Numbered from the stretch's first letter, positions 1-5,897 are shown. The stretch: DNA of 5,933 bases from Dehalococcoidia bacterium (GCA_012270665.1 JAAXHY010000407.1:1-5933); one strand, 5' to 3'. The notes: generated by a model not told the origin, from the letters alone. Translations and numbers: made by a program.

Positions 1-12
1 GCAAGGGGTTTG

Positions 13-1305
13 TTATTGGTAGGAGCGTAGGGTATTGAGCGGGCGGCGGACGGAGCGCGGATCGAGTCCCGCTTTGAGCGCGGCGGCTATTCCGGCGGCT
101 TCCCAGTAATTTTCTGCCATGTAGAAGCGTCCGGGTTTCCAGGGCAGCCGTTCGAGATCGTTTCGCATAAGGCTATGGTTCTCCCTGACCGCAACGACGG
201 GTATGCCCTGCTTCAGCGCCGCGAGCGTGGGGAGACCTAGGCAGCCGTCGGGAATCACCAGGCAGGATATGTCTTCCGCGCTGATGACGCCTGGATTGTC
301 GAACCGGGATTCATCTGTCACGATAGCGGGAGCGCGCTGAAGACCCTTCAGCACGGACTGTAAGAAGGTGATGGATATTATCTCGGCGGCCATTCGAGAG
401 TCCACGATACCAGGGTCCACGGCGGCTATGTCGTCGGACTCCATCATGGGCGCGTGGGCCGTAGGAACGTTGAGTATTCCCGAGACTGCGTGCGTCAGAA
501 TAGCCTCCACTCCTCCCCAGGGGTTTACCATCTCGCCTCCGCTGGTAAAATAATCGTAGTGGTAGTGCGCGGGCACCTCTACCACCGACGCCAGCGCCAC
601 TGCGTCATAGCTGTCGCGCTTCTCTATCAAAGTGTCGAGCAGACCCGCGACGCCCTCCACGTAACCGGATGCCCTTCCGGTGTCACTGTAACTCCCCACC
701 ACCCTCATCGGCGGCTCGATTTCAACTATTCCCGCGCAATTCAGGCCGTAGGTGGCGCGGGCGGCGTTCACCGCGTTCACAGTGTACTTGGCATACCGCT
801 CATTGTAGCTTCCGTCCAGCGCGACCAGTACTCGGTTCGCCCTCGCGGGCCGCAGTCCCACCGTTCCCATCATCAGCCTGGTCAGGACGCTCCCCTCGAC
901 ATACAGCCCATTGGAGGGCAGTTCGTTGATGTCCGAAGCGTTGACCACGTTGGGATGAGTTATGAGAGTGTCGGCTATATGACCCAATAGAATCGCCGCG
1001 GGTGTGGCGTCTCCCGAATGTCCTCCAATCTCCGCTCCGATTCCCGTCGGTACTATGAATACCACATTGAATCGCTCTTGAGATTCATGGACTCGACGCC
1101 TGAACTCGAACAGGGGAGAAACGTCGTACTGGCGTCCTCCTGCGATTACTCCAATTTCGCACTGATATGGGCCATCATTCGACCTGGTTACGGCGAAGCG
1201 CGCTGGCGCTTCGTCCTCAGAAAGAGACCTGGCAACGTCAGACCGGATCGCCGCGAAAGTGTCCGGGACCGGATTGATGGATACGCGTCGCTCAATAAGC
1301 CGCAA
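13..1305 (-). CDS. DUF3326 family protein of unknown function
   Basis: This 430-residue protein carries the conserved core I associate with DUF3326, a family found in cyanobacteria and other bacteria. The core has an I-V-P-T-G-I-G-A block followed by IGGHSGDATP (about 84-102), then LITHPNVVNASDINELP (114-130), LYVEGSV (134-140) and a Rossmann-like strand NRVLVALD (157-164). It continues with NPWGGVEA (261-268) and a C-terminal block, GLPTLAALKQGIPVVAVREN (357-376). No biochemical role is established. The cyanobacterial members I recall begin near the I-V-P-T-G block, so the first 80 residues are an extension of unknown role. The start is TTG at 1305, with GGAG at 1318-1315 about 9 nt upstream and no better in-frame start nearby. 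The start lies inside the end of the decarboxylase gene (14-nt overlap), which implies translational coupling. It is the last operon gene seen, and only 12 bases of the window follow its stop. Family assignment is good; function is unknown. Confidence 0.85.
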   Translation of the reverse strand: MRLIERRVSINPVPDTFAAIRSDVARSLSEDEAPARFAVTRSNDGPYQCEIGVIAGGRQYDVSPLFEFRRRVHESQERFNVVFIVPTGIGAEIGGHSGDATPAAILLGHIADTLITHPNVVNASDINELPSNGLYVEGSVLTRLMMGTVGLRPARANRVLVALDGSYNERYAKYTVNAVNAARATYGLNCAGIVEIEPPMRVVGSYSDTGRASGYVEGVAGLLDTLIEKRDSYDAVALASVVEVPAHYHYDYFTSGGEMVNPWGGVEAILTHAVSGILNVPTAHAPMMESDDIAAVDPGIVDSRMAAEIISITFLQSVLKGLQRAPAIVTDESRFDNPGVISAEDISCLVIPDGCLGLPTLAALKQGIPVVAVRENHSLMRNDLERLPWKPGRFYMAENYWEAAGIAAALKAGLDPRSVRRPLNTLRSYQ

Positions 1306-2482
1306 TTGGCGTCGCTCCGTTCCTGCAGGCGAAGTCGTCGTAGCCGTAATTTGAAATCAGGTCGAAAGTCCCGTCTTCCCTGAAGATATAGACGCTGGGA
1401 ATCGGTATTCCGTTGAAGGGAACGGCGCGAGAGTGCGAGTAAGCCCCCGCGTCCATGACTGTGATGCGTTCTCCAATTCTGACGGGGTCTTGAAAGTGAT
1501 AGTCGCCAAATATATCTCCCGCGAGACAGGTGCGACCGGCAAGTCTCGTCGGATTGCCTTCGTCCACATCCGGGCGGCTGACAGCCGGCGTATATTGGTA
1601 CTCGAAGACTTCCGGCATGTGGCTTGTGGATATATCCAGAACTACGATGTCTGTACCGTCGTTGGAGAATACGTCCAGAGCCTCCGCTACCAGGAATCCC
1701 GCCTGCTGCGCCAGCGCCGTGCCAGGCTCGATGAACACCTTGGCGCCGTAGTCCGAACGGAGTCTGCCCACGACTTGCTCAAGTGGCGAAGTATCCGTCT
1801 CCGGACCGAGATAGTATCCTCCGCCCAGGTTCACCCAGCGTAGATCGTCAATGCGTTTGAGAGCGTCCGATAGCGCCTCTGAACTTTGGGCCAATTGAGA
1901 CAGGTCGTTCGACTCGCAGTTATTGTGGATATGCGCCCCCTCCAGCCCGTCGGGCATACGAGCGATTCTTTCAATGCTGGACAGCGGTACGCCAAGTTTC
2001 GAACCCGGCCTGGAAGGGTCGTATCTCGGTTCGGCGACAAATGACAGTTCCGGGTTTATCCTGAGACCCAGCGAAGCCTGCCCTGTATTCAGGGTGGCCG
2101 CGAGATCGAGTTGAGTGAGTGAGTTGAACGACAGATAGTCCGCCAACGACAGCGTGGATTCAACGTCGTCGGAGGAATATGCCGGAGAGTAGCAGTGCAG
2201 AGATTGGCCGGAACTCCTGGCGCTATCGGCGAGTCGCGCCTCGAAAACGGAACTCGTGGCGAATCCTTGTACGTGGTCTGCAAGCGTTTCGAGAACAGGA
2301 ACCAGCGCGCAGGCTTTGAGTGTGTAGAGAAGTTCGCAGCGGGTCCGTTCCGAGATGAGGGCGGCCTGCCGCGCCACCGCTCGCAATACAGCTTCTGAGT
2401 ACACGTATGCGGGCGTGCTTGGAACGCTCAGCGCCTGGTTGGCCTGGGTCTGTATCAGACGGTCGAACTCTGTGGTATCCAT
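1292..2482 (-). CDS. Fold-III PLP decarboxylase, carboxynorspermidine decarboxylase (NspC) family
   Basis: This is a full-length (396 residues) alanine-racemase-fold PLP decarboxylase. The N-terminal strand TPAYVY (23-28) is followed by the PLP lysine K56 in LLYTLKA. Then come ATSSVFEA (75-82), the SPAY motif (99-102), RINPELS (141-147), PGSKLG (159-164), HIHNNCESN (184-192), the glycine loop LGGG (219-222) and IEPG (251-254). The C-terminal barrel has the catalytic cysteine C319 in RTCLAGD, then FNGIPIPS (356-363) and GYDDF (380-384). SPAY, HxHxxCE and CLAGD point to NspC rather than to DapF-linked LysA or ornithine decarboxylases. NspC decarboxylates carboxynorspermidine or carboxyspermidine to the polyamine. 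The usual partner, carboxyspermidine dehydrogenase, is not in the window, so the true substrate may be another amino acid-like compound. The start is ATG at 2482, 10 nt after the upstream stop. No Shine-Dalgarno sequence is visible, which suggests coupled translation. Confidence 0.88.
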   Translation of the reverse strand: MDTTEFDRLIQTQANQALSVPSTPAYVYSEAVLRAVARQAALISERTRCELLYTLKACALVPVLETLADHVQGFATSSVFEARLADSARSSGQSLHCYSPAYSSDDVESTLSLADYLSFNSLTQLDLAATLNTGQASLGLRINPELSFVAEPRYDPSRPGSKLGVPLSSIERIARMPDGLEGAHIHNNCESNDLSQLAQSSEALSDALKRIDDLRWVNLGGGYYLGPETDTSPLEQVVGRLRSDYGAKVFIEPGTALAQQAGFLVAEALDVFSNDGTDIVVLDISTSHMPEVFEYQYTPAVSRPDVDEGNPTRLAGRTCLAGDIFGDYHFQDPVRIGERITVMDAGAYSHSRAVPFNGIPIPSVYIFREDGTFDLISNYGYDDFACRNGATPIAAY

Positions 2483-2492
2483 CAGAACAAAT

Positions 2493-3293
2493 CTAACACA
2501 GATCGGTCGGAGCGTTTATTCGAATCCTGTCTCCCGTGTCCAGCCTGACGATTGGTTGGACACGCGAGAAATACGGGGTTACCACCAGGGCGCCTTCAGA
2601 GGATGTCTCGAAATAGAAGGCGTCATGAGCCAACTTGTACTCTCCTCCGTCGCTTCTGCTGCCAAGGACTCCGAACTCATTGCAGACGTATAGATCCAGA
2701 AAAGGGATGCCTTTCGGAACAGTTCCCGCTCCAACGGTGACTACGCTCCGAACGGAGGTCGGCGGATCATCAGCGTCGAGCCGGTCGGACAGCAGCGCTG
2801 CTATGTCCGGCTCGAATTCGCTCACAAGCTCGCTGAATCGGTCCGTGCCGCTGTCGCTGACCAGATGCGCCGGTATGCCCATGCGGACGAATACGGCGCA
2901 CATTTCCGCTCCGAAGTAACGATTGTCGAACGTGGATGCTATCACTGCGCTTGGCTCGTCAACGTCTTTGGGAACGACTAGCGAGAGAGTCTCGCGCAGT
3001 ATCCTGACTCTCAGCCGCGCTTCATACACACCCTCCGCGACCGGAGCGCGTTCAGGATCCTGCCCAAGCCACGGACCTGGTATCCAGTCAATCTCCTCTG
3101 AGTTTGTCACCAGGTCGGCGAACCTCTGTCTCCGGTATTCGCGCGCCTCCACTATCGGAAGCCGCTCGAAGTCGGAAAGTGAGTTGATCGGCCCGCTCCC
3201 CAACTTCCGACGCCAGAAACGGGTCTGCCGCGCGGCGTCCACTGCGGATGCGAGAAGTTCGAGTCGCTCCCGTTCATTCGGCGGATGATTCAC
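2493..3293 (-). CDS. Short phenylacetate-CoA-ligase-like (adenylate-forming fold) protein, degenerate
   Basis: At 266 residues this is much shorter than PaaK-type ligases (about 430). The N-terminal part resembles PaaK-like proteins: a helix with ARQTRFWRRKLG (21-32) and then SLSDFERLPIVEAREYRRQR (38-57), the usual 'spaces, then lP' entry segment. A nucleotide-binding-like middle follows, with SVVTVGAGTVP (183-193), then NEFGVLGS (205-211) where the family has its Y-G-x-T-E motif, and PIVRLDTGDRI (247-257), which matches the core R-x-x-T-G-D motif. The Ser/Thr/Gly-rich phosphate loop expected near residues 85-125 is not recognisable. The C-terminal lid domain with its catalytic lysine is missing: the protein ends 11 residues after T-G-D. 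It could be a non-catalytic or partial acyl-adenylating enzyme. The start is GTG at 3293, with AGGGA (3303-3299) overlapping the upstream stop. The gap to the decarboxylase is 10 nt. The family call is moderate and the activity is doubtful. Confidence 0.6.
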   Translation of the reverse strand: MNHPPNERERLELLASAVDAARQTRFWRRKLGSGPINSLSDFERLPIVEAREYRRQRFADLVTNSEEIDWIPGPWLGQDPERAPVAEGVYEARLRVRILRETLSLVVPKDVDEPSAVIASTFDNRYFGAEMCAVFVRMGIPAHLVSDSGTDRFSELVSEFEPDIAALLSDRLDADDPPTSVRSVVTVGAGTVPKGIPFLDLYVCNEFGVLGSRSDGGEYKLAHDAFYFETSSEGALVVTPYFSRVQPIVRLDTGDRIRINAPTDLC

Positions 3294-3301
3294 GGCTATC
3301 C

Positions 3302-4657
3302 CTACAGTTTCACGATTGCTAGTCCCATCTGATGACCAAAGCCCTCGAAGAGGTCATAGCGTTCCAGGAGGTGGTCGTGAGAGTCGAGGATGGCGTCCGC
3401 GGCCTCGGGTTCACTCGCGTAGAATGACTCTCCCATGGGGCCGTCCAGGTGCCAGTCGGAACGCGCATCCACATCCAGATCGTTAGGAGCGGCGAGCCGT
3501 TCGTAGAGCGCGTTCAGTTCCTGAAACTCCTCGTCTGTCCTGTACGGAACGGGAGCGACCAGGAATTCGGGAGTTATCACGAGTCCAAGTTCGTTATCGA
3601 AGACCTGCACTAGATCAATCTCGGGGATATAGTTCTCCATGGCATAGCACAAGTCCAGCGCGAGATCGCGCGGGGCCCGGTGATAGTAGAAGTTCTCCGA
3701 ATATGTTCCCATCCTTACGGGCGCCGGTCTTGGGAAGTCTGAATCCAGAAGCGCTTCACACTCTGACCCGCCCAGGAACAGAAACGGTATGTTGCCGTTC
3801 GTAGCGTCAACGAGTATGCGTTGTTCTTCGATCACGTATTCCAGCGCTAGATGCTGCCAGAATCGCATTATGCGCCGCGATCCCCTGAAGTCGAACGTTT
3901 CCAGCAGGCGGCGCAGATCGCCGCTGGGGAGTCTCCCTAATGCGTCCGGTCCGGCGAAGACGTAACTTGATCTCAGTCCGCGCGCGTCGGTGATGAACTT
4001 GAGCGCTTGCACTTTCTCAGAGCATATCGCCCCGCGTCCTTCGATTATGTTCAGAAGAGTCTCATCGGCGGTTTTGTAAGGTATTCTTCGTCCGGTGAAG
4101 CGGGAGTAATTCTCGAATGGGCTGTTCCATATCTCCTTCGCCACCGAACGGAGGAAATCAAGTGCGGACTCCTGCCCGAAGTCCGTCGCGCTTTCGACGA
4201 ACCGCTCGAATCGGTCGCTGTTCCGCTCCCATCGCCTCCGGTTGAAGCCCGTCCAGTTTCTCGTGTATCCGGTCTCGCTGCGGTCTATGGATACTTCCAG
4301 CAGGTGAACGTATGAGCCGCCAAGCAGGACGACTTCATATGGCGCGCTCTGACCTGGGTTTAGCTCACGAGGCCCGTTCCTGAGAACCGTGCCGGGAATC
4401 AACGTTCCAGGCGTCCCGTCGTCTGACAGTGTGAGCGTGATGTCCTGCAACGCCTGAAACTCGTCTAAAGAGTCCGGCAGCAGACGACGTTCGGAAACTA
4501 ACCGGCTGGCGTCTCCAACCGCCAGGTATTCCGACACCAGCCGCCTGGTCGGCGTTCTGATGTCCTCCGGTTCGACCCTGAGCGTACACGTCTTCCCAGT
4601 CAGATAGTCCGACCATCTCAGAAAGGCGGGAAGGTTGTCGTCATGGTCGGGTGTCAA
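3302..4657 (-). CDS. Transglutaminase-like (papain-fold Cys-His-Asp) enzyme
   Basis: This 451-residue protein has a central transglutaminase-like core. The likely nucleophile is C212 in GRGAICSEK (207-215), followed by the typical helix and strand ALKFITDARGLRSSYVFAG (218-236). The likely histidine is H269 in FWQHLALEY and the likely aspartate is D284 in ILVDATNGN. The order and spacing fit the transglutaminase core fold, which includes transglutaminases, peptide N-glycanases, cysteine proteases and amide-forming enzymes of natural-product pathways. The first ~140 residues and the last ~120 match nothing I recognise. There is no signal peptide or membrane segment, so the protein is probably cytoplasmic. 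The start is TTG at 4657, with GGGA about 10 nt upstream. The frame is open back to a TAA at 4714-4712 but offers no other ATG, GTG or TTG there. It is the first gene of the operon, and its stop is 8 nt from the next start. The fold call is fairly sure; acyl transfer versus hydrolysis cannot be decided. Confidence 0.72.
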   Translation of the reverse strand: MTPDHDDNLPAFLRWSDYLTGKTCTLRVEPEDIRTPTRRLVSEYLAVGDASRLVSERRLLPDSLDEFQALQDITLTLSDDGTPGTLIPGTVLRNGPRELNPGQSAPYEVVLLGGSYVHLLEVSIDRSETGYTRNWTGFNRRRWERNSDRFERFVESATDFGQESALDFLRSVAKEIWNSPFENYSRFTGRRIPYKTADETLLNIIEGRGAICSEKVQALKFITDARGLRSSYVFAGPDALGRLPSGDLRRLLETFDFRGSRRIMRFWQHLALEYVIEEQRILVDATNGNIPFLFLGGSECEALLDSDFPRPAPVRMGTYSENFYYHRAPRDLALDLCYAMENYIPEIDLVQVFDNELGLVITPEFLVAPVPYRTDEEFQELNALYERLAAPNDLDVDARSDWHLDGPMGESFYASEPEAADAILDSHDHLLERYDLFEGFGHQMGLAIVKL

Positions 4658-4688
4658 GATGAGTGATTCCCGGCTATCGGTGTTCTGG

Positions 4689-5037
4689 CTAGAGATCCTC
4701 TTCTTCCAGGATTATGGTCCGCGCTCCCACCTGGTCGGCGTATAGCTGGTCGGCTGGATGGATGCGATATCCTACGGCGACTGGAACCGCGTCAACCTGA
4801 TAGACCGCATGAATTGCGTTAGAGGCAAAGAATGACCTATCAATGTCTCGACGCGCGAGGGTACCGGATGCTTCGACGGCGAAATAGATAGACCCTCGAC
4901 CTCCCTTGCTAGACGCCCGCGCGACCAGATCGGTCAAGAAGTTCGTCGGTCAATATGGCGCGGCGGACTTGGTCCAGTATCTCAGGGTCATGGCGCAGAA
5001 TTCTGATCAGATCTTCGGCTGTGTCTATGGTGGCCAC
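4689..5037 (-). pseudogene. Remnant of a small nuclease-fold-like family gene, internally deleted and frameshifted
   Basis: The 5' piece starts at GTG 5037 and reads M-A-T-I-D-T-A-E-D-L-I-R, then ILRHDPEILDQVRR and AILTDELL, ending at TAG 4911-4909 after 42 codons. The 3' piece lies in another frame (4689-4937). It reads TDLVARASSKGGRG, IYFAVEASGTL, RRDIDR, VDAVPVAVGYRI and GARTIILEEEDL. From memory these are the N- and C-terminal ends of one Chloroflexota family of about 200 residues, whose C-terminal core (U-Y-V-x-V-E-x-S and V-V-A-G) looks like a PD-(D/E)xK nuclease-type fold. The middle, usually a coiled coil, is absent, and the ends meet out of frame near 4935-4950. Together they give only about 116 residues. 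The most likely reading is a pseudogene made by an out-of-frame internal deletion. A sequencing error, or a +1 shift in a naturally short gene, cannot be excluded. Its promoter and ribosome binding site are intact, and the operon begins 31 nt downstream. Confidence 0.6.
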
Positions 5038-5041
5038 AATG

Positions 5042-5050
5042 TTCTCCCTC
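5042..5050 (-). promoter_or_regulatory. Ribosome binding site for the GTG start at 5037
   Basis: On the minus strand GAGGGAGAA ends 4 nt before the GTG at 5037; its AGGGAG core (5049-5044) leaves 6 nt. It is the best Shine-Dalgarno match in the window. It supports GTG 5037 rather than the downstream TTG 4937 as the original start of the decayed gene. Confidence 0.6.
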
Positions 5051-5070
5051 GCCTATTCTAGCAGGCGAGG
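5047..5070. promoter_or_regulatory. Perfect 8-bp palindrome centred on the leftward -10 box: possible operator
   Basis: Arms CCTCGCCT (5047-5054) and AGGCGAGG (5063-5070) are exact reverse complements separated by 8 bp. The spacer (5055-5062) contains the whole leftward -10 hexamer. A dimeric regulator bound here would block RNA polymerase. No T-tract follows on either strand, which argues against a terminator. The regulator is not in the window. Confidence 0.45.
5055..5063 (-). promoter_or_regulatory. Extended -10 promoter, leftward, for the remnant gene and probably the operon
   Basis: The minus strand carries TGCTAGAAT, an extended -10 element (TGn followed by TAGAAT, 5060-5055). Transcription would begin near 5048 and give a leader of about 11 nt that contains the ribosome binding site. 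The -35 position (about 5083-5078) reads TTTTGC, a poor match, as is common when TGn is present. It is the only good leftward promoter seen between 4657 and 5126, so it probably also drives the four genes downstream. Confidence 0.5.
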
Positions 5071-5078
5071 CGCAGGCG
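5061..5078 (+). repeat. Direct repeat GCAGGCG at 11-bp spacing
   Basis: GCAGGCG occurs at 5061-5067 and again at 5072-5078, about one helical turn apart. It lies between the -10 and -35 positions of the leftward promoter, so it could be a second protein-binding element. It could equally be chance in GC-rich sequence. Confidence 0.3.
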
Positions 5079-5116
5079 CAAAAGATCAGGAATTAGTCTT
5101 GTTTCCATAGATAGAC

Positions 5117-5122
5117 TATAAT
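5117..5122 (+). promoter_or_regulatory. -10 box TATAAT for the thioredoxin gene, likely leaderless
   Basis: A consensus TATAAT ends 3 nt before ATG 5126 and 6 nt before the in-frame ATG 5129. Initiation about 7 nt past the box falls on the A of ATG 5129, so the transcript would begin with its start codon. No Shine-Dalgarno sequence precedes either ATG. The -35 region is weak (TTAGTC, 5093-5098, 18-bp spacer). Confidence 0.6.
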
Positions 5123-5125
5123 CTG

Positions 5126-5800
5126 ATGATGAAGTCTCTCGCTATTCCAATCATAATAGTCGCGATAGCTCTTGCGAACGCTGCCTGTGGACAGACGGCG
5201 TCACCGCTGCCAACTGCCACGTCGGTTCCTACTTCCACTCCCGCGCCGGAACCCACCTCGATTCCTACCTCTACTCCTGCGCCGACACCCATTCCGACCG
5301 CGACCGCGAAACCCGCTCCGACAAGTACCGCGCTTCCCGCGCCCACGCCGGTAGCGATCCAGCCCCGCGCGACGAAGGAAACAGGCAAGGCCATAGACTT
5401 TGAAATAGAGACCTTTGATGGCGAGACGATAAGGTTGTCTGACTTCGAGGGCAAAGTCGTAGTCCTCAATTTCTGGGCGTCCTGGTGTCCGCCGTGCCGA
5501 TGGGAAATGCCCTTCTTCGAGCGGATGTCTCAGGAGTACAAGGATCAGGACGTGGTCTTTCTTGGCGTGGCGATCTCCGACACGCTGGAAGACGCTCGAG
5601 GGTTCGCTGACAGTACGGGCGTTACCTATCCCATCGGATTGGATACGACCAATGAAATAGCCAGGAACTACAGTGTAGTATCTCTTCCCACCACATTCTT
5701 CATTGGCAAAGACGGCGACGTCGAGCGCCGTCTTTCGAGCGCGGCGAACGAGGGCGTGCTGAAAGTGTTCCTCAGAGGCCAACTGAGACCCCGGAACTAA
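5126..5800 (+). CDS. TlpA/ResA-like thioredoxin-fold protein, exported and stalk-anchored
   Basis: This is an extracytoplasmic thiol-disulfide oxidoreductase of the TlpA/ResA type. Such proteins reduce or exchange disulfides outside the membrane, for example in cytochrome c maturation. Residues 5-20 form a hydrophobic leader. C21 in ANAACGQ is a possible lipid-attachment cysteine, but N at -3 is a poor lipobox, so signal peptidase I cleavage is possible. Residues 24-80 are a Pro/Thr/Ser/Ala-rich stalk. The thioredoxin domain follows: FETFDGETIRLSDFEGK-type entry (about 92-110), strand VVVLNFWASW and redox motif W-C-P-P-C (C121, C124). Then come VVFLGVAIS (143-151) and the cis-proline in SLPTTFFIG (P188). 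The start may be ATG 5126 or ATG 5129; promoter spacing favours 5129, giving 223 residues. It is transcribed divergently from the leftward operon, from an 88-bp shared region, and has no obvious functional link to it. Confidence 0.9.
   Translation: MMKSLAIPIIIVAIALANAACGQTASPLPTATSVPTSTPAPEPTSIPTSTPAPTPIPTATAKPAPTSTALPAPTPVAIQPRATKETGKAIDFEIETFDGETIRLSDFEGKVVVLNFWASWCPPCRWEMPFFERMSQEYKDQDVVFLGVAISDTLEDARGFADSTGVTYPIGLDTTNEIARNYSVVSLPTTFFIGKDGDVERRLSSAANEGVLKVFLRGQLRPRN
5228..5284 (+). repeat. Intragenic 36-bp-period repeat in the Pro/Thr stalk
   Basis: P-T-S-T-P-A-P is encoded at 5228-5248 (residues 35-41) and again at 5264-5284 (47-53). The 21-bp copies differ at three positions, all synonymous third bases (ACT/ACC, TCC/TCT, CCC/CCT). 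The linker looks as if it grew by duplication and was then held at the protein level. Confidence 0.6.
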
Positions 5801-5837
5801 AACACTTCTCCCCTTGCTAGGCGCGGGCGCGGGCCGG

Positions 5838-5856
5838 GGCCTTTTCAAAGCCTTTT
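5838..5856 (+). terminator. Possible weak terminator after the thioredoxin gene
   Basis: GGC (5838-5840, taking the last two G of the run) can pair with GCC (5850-5852), with TT/AA pairs inside and one mismatch or bulge. TTTT (5853-5856) follows. The stem is short and the T-tract brief, so this is only suggestive. Between the stop at 5800 and here there is also a G-rich stretch (5820-5841) that could form structure. Confidence 0.25.
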
Positions 5857-5882
5857 ATGGTTTCGCCCGATGCTTCATTCTA

Positions 5883-5891
5883 TGCTACAAT
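5883..5891 (+). promoter_or_regulatory. Extended -10 promoter TGCTACAAT, rightward, likely leaderless
   Basis: TGC followed by TACAAT (5886-5891) is an extended -10 element. The expected transcription start, about 7 nt after the box, falls on the A of ATG 5898. This is the same spacing as TATAAT to ATG 5129 upstream. The -35 region is unremarkable. Confidence 0.5.
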
Positions 5892-5897
5892 TATGGC

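Noticed and set aside
454..990. Rightward open frame opposite the DUF3326 gene (also 1018-1383 and 1433-1843)
   Set aside because: They are antisense to well-supported coding sequence, have His/Arg/Ser-rich composition without recognisable motifs, and have no promoter or ribosome binding site that I could see.
4652..4657. TTGACA on the minus strand as a -35 box
   Set aside because: It is the first two codons of the transglutaminase-like gene, and no -10-like hexamer lies 16-18 bp downstream.
4689..4937. The C-terminal piece as an independent 82-residue gene from TTG
   Set aside because: It has no ribosome binding site of its own, starts inside the N-terminal piece and looks like the tail of a longer domain, so it was treated as part of the pseudogene.
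4689..5037. Programmed +1 frameshift joining the two pieces
   Set aside because: No slippery sequence or stimulatory structure is evident near 4935-4950, and the expected middle of the family would still be missing.
5047..5070. Palindrome read as a bidirectional terminator
   Set aside because: No T-tract follows either arm, and it sits on a promoter upstream of both flanking genes.
5820..5841. G-rich stretch as a G-quadruplex
   Set aside because: It has three runs of at least three G, but the fourth run is only GG, so a stable three-tier structure is not supported by sequence alone.
5201..5848. Leftward open frame of 215 codons opposite the thioredoxin gene
   Set aside because: It is an Arg/Gly-rich antisense shadow of the Pro/Thr stalk and thioredoxin domain, whose WCPPC motif fixes the coding strand.
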